A DNA stretch of 58,840 nt from contig NZ_JABXXR010000005.1 of NCBI RefSeq assembly GCF_013376175.1, positions 1 to 58,840 of the forward strand. Reading direction: 5' to 3'. The notes beneath the pieces are model-generated. The model was given only the letters and a program-made list of their open reading frames with translations. It did no database searches and had not been told where the DNA came from. This stretch comes from Ameyamaea chiangmaiensis. Its GTDB lineage: Bacteria > Pseudomonadota > Alphaproteobacteria > Acetobacterales > Acetobacteraceae. Positions 52,848-58,840 of this stretch are shown one piece after another (positions within the stretch are counted from its first letter, which is position 1; every line of letters starts with the position of its first letter). Both the position numbers and the translations under genes were made by a program.

Positions 52848-54161
52848 TCAGAGGATGAAGCGGCTCAGATCGCCTTTCTGGGCAAGCGGCGCAACCTTCT
52901 CCCGCACGTCGGCCGCCGCGACCCGCACGGCCTGACCCGCACGGTCAGAGGCCGAGAACGAGACATCCTCCAGCAACCGCTCCAGAACCGTGGCCAGCCG
53001 CCGCGCGCCGATATTCTCCACGCGCTCGTTGATCTCGGCCGCAAGGTCGGCCAAGGCCCCCACCGCATCGTCGTCGAACGCCAGATCCACGCCCTCGGTC
53101 TCCAGCAGCGCGGAGTACTGCTTCAGCAGCGAATGCTCCGGCTCGGTCAGAATCCGCCGCAGGTCGTCGCGCGACAGCGGATCGAGCTCCACGCGGATCG
53201 GCAGGCGGCCCTGCAACTCCGGCAGAAGGTCGGCCGGCTTGGCCAGATGGAACGCGCCCGAGGCGATGAACAGGATATGATCCGTCTTGACCGGTCCATG
53301 CTTGGTCGAGACCGTCGTACCCTCGATCAACGGCAGAAGATCGCGCTGCACGCCTTCGCGGGAGACGTCACCGCCGCGCACCCCTCCGTCGGACGAACGC
53401 GCGCAGACCTTGTCGATCTCGTCGAGGAACACGATGCCGTGGTCCTGCGCGTGCTGCACGGCCTCGCGCGTCAAAGCATCCGAATCCAGCAGGCGGTCGG
53501 CCTCCTCCCGCACCAGCGCCTCGCGCGCCGCGGCGACGGTCAGGCGGCGGCGCTGCGGCGTCCGGTTCATCAGCCCCTTCATCATGTCGCCGAAATTGAT
53601 GACGTTCCCCGGCTGCAAGCCGGGCATCTCGCCCACAGGCGCGGCCTGCGGGTCCGTGATGGCGAGTTCGACCTCCCTGGTCTCCAGTTCCCCGTTGCGC
53701 AGCATCTGGCGGAACTTGCTCTTGGTGTCGGCGGACGCGGATTCGCCCACCAGTGCATCGACCAGCCGCGCTTCGGCCGCCTGCTCGGCGCCGGCCTGCA
53801 CGTCGCGCCGCCGGATGTCGCGCAACATGGTGATCGAGACTTCAACCAGATCGCGCACGATGCTCTCGACATCGCGGCCGACATACCCCACCTCGGTGAA
53901 TTTCGTCGCCTCGACCTTCAGAAACGGACTTTGCGCCAGCTTGGCCAGACGGCGGGCGATCTCGGTCTTGCCGCAGCCGGTCGGCCCGATCATCAGGATG
54001 TTCTTGGGCACGACCTCGTCGCGCAGACCCTCAGGCAACTGCGCACGCCGCCAGCGATTGCGCATCGCAATGGCGACGGCACGCTTGGCATCGTTCTGCC
54101 CGATGATGAACCGGTCGAGTTCCGAGACGATCTCGCGCGGGGAATAGTTCGGACTGTCCAT
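52848..54161 (-). CDS. hslU: HslVU protease ATPase subunit HslU
   Basis: A 437-residue AAA+ unfoldase. Walker [10 protein letters not shown] is at 59-67, Walker B is in IVFLDEIDK, and the C-terminal tail ends SRFIL, close to the family's conserved tail that docks into HslV. It unfolds substrates and feeds them to HslV. The ATG at 54161 lies ten bases after GGAG; an overlapping GTG at 54170 would couple it directly to hslV. The I-domain (residues about 110-240) is present. Confidence 0.96.
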   Translation of the reverse strand: MDSPNYSPREIVSELDRFIIGQNDAKRAVAIAMRNRWRRAQLPEGLRDEVVPKNILMIGPTGCGKTEIARRLAKLAQSPFLKVEATKFTEVGYVGRDVESIVRDLVEVSITMLRDIRRRDVQAGAEQAAEARLVDALVGESASADTKSKFRQMLRNGELETREVELAITDPQAAPVGEMPGLQPGNVINFGDMMKGLMNRTPQRRRLTVAAAREALVREEADRLLDSDALTREAVQHAQDHGIVFLDEIDKVCARSSDGGVRGGDVSREGVQRDLLPLIEGTTVSTKHGPVKTDHILFIASGAFHLAKPADLLPELQGRLPIRVELDPLSRDDLRRILTEPEHSLLKQYSALLETEGVDLAFDDDAVGALADLAAEINERVENIGARRLATVLERLLEDVSFSASDRAGQAVRVAAADVREKVAPLAQKGDLSRFIL

Positions 54162-54166
54162 AAGGC

Positions 54167-54760
54167 TCACGCTCCCTCGCCCGGGCTGTCGGAGCCCAGC
54201 GTTTCGAGAATGACGGAGTAATTCGTATAGACGCAGATATCGCCGGCGATCTTCATTGCCCGGCGTGCGATCTCCGCGGCATCAAGACCTTCGACCGTCA
54301 TCAACGCCCGTGCCGCCGACAGGGCGTAGTTTCCACCCGAACCGATCGCGACGATGCCGTCTTCGGGTTCCAGCACGTCCCCGTTGCCGGTCAGGGTGAA
54401 CGAGCGCTCCGCGTCGGCGACGGCCATCATCGCCTCCAGACGGCGCAGGTAGCGATCGGTCCGCCAGTCCTTGGCCAGTTCCACGCAAGCGCGCTCCAGC
54501 TGATTGGGATAGCGCTCCAGCTTGGCCTCAAGACGCTCCAGCAACGTGAAGGCATCGGCCGTGGCACCGGCGAACCCCGCGAGGATCGTGCCGTGCGGGC
54601 CGATCCGGCGGACCTTGCGGGCATTGCCCTTGATCACCGTCTGGCCCAGCGTCACTTGGCCGTCGCCCGCCATGGCGACCGAGCGGCCACGACGCACAGA
54701 GAGAATGGTCGTGCCGTGCCAGCCGACCGGATCATGGGGGGAAGACGTCATATTGTGCAT
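54167..54760 (-). CDS. hslV: HslVU protease peptidase subunit HslV
   Basis: A 197-residue proteasome-like threonine peptidase. The propeptide of about 16 residues ends WHG, exposing the catalytic Thr in TTILSVRRG; later family residues [20 protein letters not shown] and [13 protein letters not shown] are intact. It forms two hexameric rings capped by HslU. The start is ATG 54760 by family length (ATG 54751 is possible); neither has a clear ribosome-binding site, and the ORF extension upstream is not family-like. hslU follows within six bases. Confidence 0.95.
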   Translation of the reverse strand: MHNMTSSPHDPVGWHGTTILSVRRGRSVAMAGDGQVTLGQTVIKGNARKVRRIGPHGTILAGFAGATADAFTLLERLEAKLERYPNQLERACVELAKDWRTDRYLRRLEAMMAVADAERSFTLTGNGDVLEPEDGIVAIGSGGNYALSAARALMTVEGLDAAEIARRAMKIAGDICVYTNYSVILETLGSDSPGEGA

Positions 54761-54825
54761 AGAGCGATAAGATAGGCGACGGAAGCCGCAAGACAAGAGA
54801 CCCCGCCGGCCACCCGGCCCCGCGC

Positions 54826-56811
54826 TCAACCCCCCGCGACCTCACGCAGGGCGGCGGCCAGCGCCTGTGGCGTGAACGGCTTGGCCAGCACCCGCGCCCC
54901 GTCCGGCAGCGTGTCCATGTCGGCGAAACCGGTAACGAAGATGATCTTTTGCGACGGGCGCTCCTCAAGGATGCGGCGCGCACATTCCACGCCGCCCATC
55001 ACCGGCATCAGAAGATCCATCACCACCAGATCGAACGGCTCGCCCTTACGGATCAGTGACAGTGCCTCCTCGCCGTCCTCGGCTTCGACGACCGTATGCC
55101 CGGCCTGCATCAGGAACCCGGCCGTCACCGCACGCACCAGCGCCTCGTCATCGACGACCAGCACATGCAGCGGCCCGGTCGGCGCACCGGTCGCCGTTAC
55201 AGCGGACGACACCGGTTCGGTGACGGGGTCGCAGGCCGCCTCGGCGGGCAACCAAAGCTCCATGCGCGTACCGCGCCCCGGCGCCGAGTCCACCCGCACA
55301 TCGCCGCCGCAATGCCGCACAAAACCATAGACCATCGACAGGCCAAGGCCGGTCCCGCGCCCGATATCCTTGGTGGTGAAAAACGGTTCGAAAATCCGGG
55401 CGGCGGTCTCGGTCGACATGCCCAGTCCTTCGTCCACCACGGCGATGACGACATAGGCGCCAGCGGGCAGCGTGGCCACCGTCGCCGCCCCGCCGCCGCC
55501 CGCGACCCCCTTGAGCGCGGCGTCGGGCTCGACCTGTTCGGCCCTTGCCTCGATCCGGATCGTGCCGCCGCCCGGCATCGCGTCCCGGGCATTGATGCAC
55601 AAGTTGAGCAGCGCCATTTCGAGCTGCCCGGAATCGGTTCGCACCTGTGGCAGACGCCCGGCGCCCGGCACGCCCGCAAGGTCCAGCACGCATGCCCCCC
55701 CGCCGCCCGGCGTCTGGTCGAGGTCGGGGCGCGAGACGGTGCTCTGGGCCAGAAGATCGCGCATGCCGCTGATCAGGGCGCAGGCATCGACACTGTGGAT
55801 CTGCAGATCGCGGGGGCGGCTGAAGTTCAGTAGCCGCCGCGTCAGCACCGCTCCGCGCTGGGCGGCCGTGGTCGCGTTGTCCAGCAGACGCGCCACCGCC
55901 GGGTCGGGCGCGACCATATCGCCCACCAGTTCCAGAGAGCCGATCACGGCGGTCAGCAGGTTGTTAAAATCATGGGCAATGCCCCCGGACAGGGTGCCGA
56001 GCGCCTGCATCTTCTCGGCCTGGCGCAGCCGCTGCTCCATCTCCACGCGCGCCGTGACGTCCCGGTCGATCGTGACCGACCAGACCCCCTCGTTTTCATG
56101 CCCATCCAGATCGCGGCCACGCCCGGCCAGCTGGACGCGCGTCACCTCGCGCCAGCGCCCGGCACCCGGCTCGTCCGGGGGGACCAGAAACGTCTCCTCG
56201 TCGCGTCCGTTGGCGGCCAGACGCTGCTCCGCCGCCTCGACCCGCGCACGCTGTCCGGGGGCGCACAGATCGACCTCCCGGTGGCCGACACAGTCCACGG
56301 GGTCCGCGGCGAACGTGGCGGCGGCGAGGTCATTGACACGCACGAACCGACCCGACCAGTCCTTGAACGACAAGCCGGAGCGCAGATTGGCCATCAGCGC
56401 GCCCAGCAGCATCCGCTCGGTCCGCAACTCGCCTTCAAGCCGGAACCGCTCGGCGGCCTGCCGTACCATGGCCAGCATAGCATCCGGCTCCCACGGCTTG
56501 TGGGAATAGAACGAAATCCGCCCCTGATTCAGCGCCGCCGCGACGGCGCCGATATCGGCATATCCGGTTAGCAGGATCGCCTGCGCGTCACTGAGCGCGC
56601 GGGCACGCGTCAGAAACACATCGCCCGGGATGCCGGGCATGCGCTGGTCGGAAATGATGACCGCGATGCCCGGGTTTCTGTGCAGGATCTCGAGCGCGCG
56701 GGCCGGCGCCGTCGTGGAGAGGACCTCGAACGAATCCTCAAGGAGGTCGGTCAGCGCGACCAGAATTTCCGACTCATCGTCGACGATCAGAACAAGCGGG
56801 CGCGCGGTCAT
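54826..56811 (-). CDS. Hybrid sensor kinase, REC-PAS-HisKA-HATPase-REC
   Basis: A 661-residue soluble protein. The first receiver (1-120, Asp55 in ISDQRMPG) has the KPWEP ending of RpfG-like receivers; a PAS-like domain covers about 135-255; the kinase core has AHDFNNLL (His near 278) and ATPase boxes [15 protein letters not shown] and GTGLGLS; a second receiver (about 545-655) has VMDLLMP. It has no transmembrane segment. It overlaps the upstream kinase by four bases (ATGA) and is the last gene of a cheB-linked run. It probably relays phosphoryl groups within the chemotaxis or a related pathway. Confidence 0.9.
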   Translation of the reverse strand: MTARPLVLIVDDESEILVALTDLLEDSFEVLSTTAPARALEILHRNPGIAVIISDQRMPGIPGDVFLTRARALSDAQAILLTGYADIGAVAAALNQGRISFYSHKPWEPDAMLAMVRQAAERFRLEGELRTERMLLGALMANLRSGLSFKDWSGRFVRVNDLAAATFAADPVDCVGHREVDLCAPGQRARVEAAEQRLAANGRDEETFLVPPDEPGAGRWREVTRVQLAGRGRDLDGHENEGVWSVTIDRDVTARVEMEQRLRQAEKMQALGTLSGGIAHDFNNLLTAVIGSLELVGDMVAPDPAVARLLDNATTAAQRGAVLTRRLLNFSRPRDLQIHSVDACALISGMRDLLAQSTVSRPDLDQTPGGGGACVLDLAGVPGAGRLPQVRTDSGQLEMALLNLCINARDAMPGGGTIRIEARAEQVEPDAALKGVAGGGGAATVATLPAGAYVVIAVVDEGLGMSTETAARIFEPFFTTKDIGRGTGLGLSMVYGFVRHCGGDVRVDSAPGRGTRMELWLPAEAACDPVTEPVSSAVTATGAPTGPLHVLVVDDEALVRAVTAGFLMQAGHTVVEAEDGEEALSLIRKGEPFDLVVMDLLMPVMGGVECARRILEERPSQKIIFVTGFADMDTLPDGARVLAKPFTPQALAAALREVAGG

Positions 56812-58649
56812 GGCGTCTCCTGCGACGAATAGGGCGCGGCGGTGTCGGGAGCCTCCAGCGCGCGATAGGGGACGGTCAGGGTAAAGCGCGCGCCGCCCAG
56901 CCCCGACTCATCGATGGCGATCGCGCCGTGATGGGCCTGCATGACACCATAGGCGATCGCCAGACCAAGGCCGGTCCCGGCACCCACGGGCTTGGTGGTG
57001 AAAAACGGCTCGAAAATCCGCTCGCGCGTTTCGGGAGGAATGCCCGGCCCGGAATCCTCGACCTCGATGATGTAGGACGGTTCGGTCGAATCGGAAGAGG
57101 GGTACAGGCGCGTTGCGATCCGGATGCGGCCTGTCACCATGCGATGGTCGCCGCGTCCTTCGCTGTCGCCCTCGCGCACGATCGCGTCGATCGCATTGCT
57201 CAGCAGGTTCATCACGACCTGATTCAACAGGGCCGGCTGACAGTACAGCACGGCCGGCGCCCGCAGGTCGGTCTCGATCACGATCCCCGGGCCGATCTTG
57301 TGTGTCAGCAGCGCCAGAGCGACGTCGACCGCCTCGGGCACATCGACCTCCTGAAAAGCCCCCTCATCCAGTCGCGAGAACTTTCGCAGGCTCAGCACCA
57401 GATTTTGAATCCGCTTCAGACCCAGCGCCATGGAGCCGACACGCGCGCGGCACTTGGCCAGCAGCGCCTCGCGCGTGCCGGCGTCGGGGGGGGCGGCCTC
57501 GTTCATCAACCGATCCAGCGCGCGCTCGACCGTGTCCTTGTGCGCGATCGTAAAGGCCAGCGGGTTGTTGATCTCATGCGCGATACCGGCCACCAGCTCA
57601 CCCAGCGAGGCCATCTTGGCACTCTGCACCAGCTTGCCCTGCGCCTCGATCAGGGCGTGGTTGGCGTGTGCCAGCTCCCGGTTCGCCTGCTCCAGCGCTC
57701 CGGCCAGGGATGCCTTGGCCGCGTTGACCGATGCCTCCAGCCGCGCGCTCGCCACCGCCGCCTCCTGTGCGCGACGCTCGTCCTCCTGCCGCCGGATCTC
57801 GTCCTGTCCCAGCTTGCGGCGCACCAGAACGCGGATACGCAGGGCCAGAACGTCGGAATCAATGTCCTCGGGCACCAGATCGTCCACGCCGGCCTCGAAC
57901 AGCCGCAGCGAGGCATCGCTGCGATAGTCCGATTGCCGGCACAGACCCAGAATACGCAACGGCACATCACCGGCCAGAAGAACACGCTGGCGTAGCGCGT
58001 CGAGCCGCCGGCAGAACGCGACCCCGTCGAAGCGCGTTGTCACAAGGTCGACCACGATGCAGTCCGGTGCCCGGTCCGGGTCCAGCCAGCCCGATTCGAT
58101 CAGGCCGTCGGGGTCGTGCTCCTCGGTCACCAGATGGCCGTCGCGCGACAGCAACGCCACCAGAGCTCCCGGCGTGCGGCTCGACCGGGTGTCGTCTCCC
58201 GTCAGCACCACGATCCGGGCGCGCCGGAACGGCAGCGCGTCCTCGCCCCCCTGTCGGCCGGTCTGCCGCAGGAGCGCCCGGATGCGCAGCACCAGAACCT
58301 CGGGCAACGCGGATTTGGACACATACGCGTCCGCTCCGCTTTCCAGCCCCTCGCGCTCCAGCCCGGGCTCGGCCCCCTCGGTCAGCATCAGCACGGGGAC
58401 AAGACGCGTGGAGGCGCTCATGCGGATCTGACGCGCCATCTGCCCGCCATTCATGCCCGGCAGATGGTAATCCGCGATGACGAGGTCCGGAATATCGTGC
58501 GCCAGACGGTCGAGCGCGACCTCGCCACTCTCGACGCGTTCGACCTGGAACCCGTGCTGTTCGAGCATGCGGCGGATGCGCAGCGCCTGCGTGTCGGAAT
58601 CCTCGACCAGCAGCAGGCGCGCGCCGTTGTCCACGGCTGATGCGTTCAC
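56808..58649 (-). CDS. Sensor kinase with two N-terminal receiver domains
   Basis: A 613-residue soluble protein. The first receiver (10-125) has Asp60 in VIADYHLPG; the second (about 145-280) keeps an Asp in CIVVDLVTT but is degenerate. A long coiled coil (about 285-350) leads to the kinase core [10 protein letters not shown] (His near 365) with ATPase boxes [18 protein letters not shown] and GTGLGLA. The start GTG 58649 lies nine bases after AAGGA and overlaps the cheB stop by four bases. It resembles kinases that bring receiver output back to a response regulator, but the partner is not known. Confidence 0.9.
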   Translation of the reverse strand: MNASAVDNGARLLLVEDSDTQALRIRRMLEQHGFQVERVESGEVALDRLAHDIPDLVIADYHLPGMNGGQMARQIRMSASTRLVPVLMLTEGAEPGLEREGLESGADAYVSKSALPEVLVLRIRALLRQTGRQGGEDALPFRRARIVVLTGDDTRSSRTPGALVALLSRDGHLVTEEHDPDGLIESGWLDPDRAPDCIVVDLVTTRFDGVAFCRRLDALRQRVLLAGDVPLRILGLCRQSDYRSDASLRLFEAGVDDLVPEDIDSDVLALRIRVLVRRKLGQDEIRRQEDERRAQEAAVASARLEASVNAAKASLAGALEQANRELAHANHALIEAQGKLVQSAKMASLGELVAGIAHEINNPLAFTIAHKDTVERALDRLMNEAAPPDAGTREALLAKCRARVGSMALGLKRIQNLVLSLRKFSRLDEGAFQEVDVPEAVDVALALLTHKIGPGIVIETDLRAPAVLYCQPALLNQVVMNLLSNAIDAIVREGDSEGRGDHRMVTGRIRIATRLYPSSDSTEPSYIIEVEDSGPGIPPETRERIFEPFFTTKPVGAGTGLGLAIAYGVMQAHHGAIAIDESGLGGARFTLTVPYRALEAPDTAAPYSSQETP

Positions 58650-58840
58650 AAGGGGGATCCTTCCGCCAGTCCCGATCGCACGGCGGCCCCCGCAAGCGGC
58701 ACGGGAACGCCAGCCGTCGCGCACAGGCTGCCGGCAATCAGGTCGAGCGGCAGCACCAGCGACGCCGCATTCATCTCGATCGCCGCGCGCGGCATGCCGA
58801 ACACGACCGCCGTGCGCGCGTCCTCCGCGATCGTCGGGCC
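58646..58840 (-). CDS. cheB: Protein-glutamate methylesterase CheB, C-terminal fragment (gene continues beyond window)
   Basis: Sixty-four codons are visible. The translated end TIAEDARTAVVFGMPRAA then LVLPLDLIAG matches the last segment of the CheB methylesterase domain, whose catalytic Asp lies before the window edge. CheB removes methyl groups from chemoreceptors. The last about 25 residues are a Gly/Ala-rich extension. The stop overlaps the following kinase start (GTGA), indicating an operon of chemotaxis-type genes continuing outside the window. Confidence 0.85.
   Translation of the reverse strand, partial: GPTIAEDARTAVVFGMPRAAIEMNAASLVLPLDLIAGSLCATAGVPVPLAGAAVRSGLAEGSPL

Noticed and set aside
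52770-54221. 483-codon plus-strand open frame over hslU
   Set aside because: Antisense shadow of an unmistakable AAA+ gene.
1-58840. CRISPR array, prophage, integrase or transposase
   Set aside because: No regularly spaced repeats and no matching protein motifs were seen in any frame.

Overview
The window is ordinary-looking, gene-dense, high-GC chromosomal DNA from an alphaproteobacterium, most probably a member of the Acetobacteraceae. This is inferred from the alphaproteobacterial yceD-rpmF-plsX-fabH-ihfA-merR cluster, a MucR/Ros regulator, a COQ9 homologue, a trxB-LysR pair, an Atm1-type exporter and strong GC bias. I see no prophage, insertion sequence, plasmid gene or CRISPR array. No gene-free gap exceeds 300 bases; the longest (about 200 bases, at 8157-8360, 22159-22361 and 26786-27006) lie beside ribosomal-protein, fusA, bamE and def genes.

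Layout. 1-5.1 kb: the 3' part of a divergent PEP-carboxylase-like gene, a secreted S10 peptidase and a methyltransferase. 5.2-9.1 kb: an MmyB-like regulator facing fusA, then rpmB and a small unknown gene. 9.1-17.6 kb: an Atm1-type exporter, a Nudix/DUF4743 gene coupled to a DUF3574 gene, a polysaccharide-export ABC pair, an oligopeptidase B-like enzyme and an AI-2E-family membrane protein. 17.6-22.9 kb: tRNA-Pro(GGG), the lipid/ribosome/IHF cluster and bamE. 23-27.2 kb: a tightly coupled def-coq9-marR-response regulator-sensor kinase run, and rpsU. 27.4-34.2 kb: a secreted prolyl oligopeptidase, flagellar stator genes in the order motB-motA, and a lipid-linked glycosylation pair. 34.3-39.1 kb: Lrp, trxB, LysR, ihfB, sppA and mucR. 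39.2-47.2 kb: ribokinase, a glutathione-transferase/acetyltransferase fusion, another secreted S9 peptidase, a FUSC exporter and guanine deaminase. 47.2-54.8 kb: a TonB-dependent receptor with a Zur-like operator, a flavin monooxygenase-like acyl-CoA dehydrogenase homologue, a CPA2 antiporter, sufE and hslVU. 54.8-58.8 kb: two multidomain sensor kinases coupled to the end of cheB.

Functional links. Motility and signalling occur twice: the stator genes, preceded by a perfect TTAA-N7-TTAA CtrA-type site, and the cheB-kinase-kinase run. Envelope work is spread widely: BamE, SppA, polysaccharide export, lipid-linked sugar transfer and periplasmic peptidases. Several neighbouring genes overlap by exactly four bases (ATGA or GTGA), indicating translational coupling: Nudix/DUF3574, ihfA/merR, def/coq9, coq9/marR, GT2/GT39, kinase/kinase and cheB/kinase.

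The signals most worth following are the Zur-like palindrome, the CtrA-type site, the GST-GNAT fusion, the PEP-carboxylase-like protein with altered active-site motifs, and the palindromic operator over the apparently leaderless MmyB-like gene. I found no clear new multi-gene system. Start codons were chosen by ribosome-binding sites and family lengths and remain predictions.
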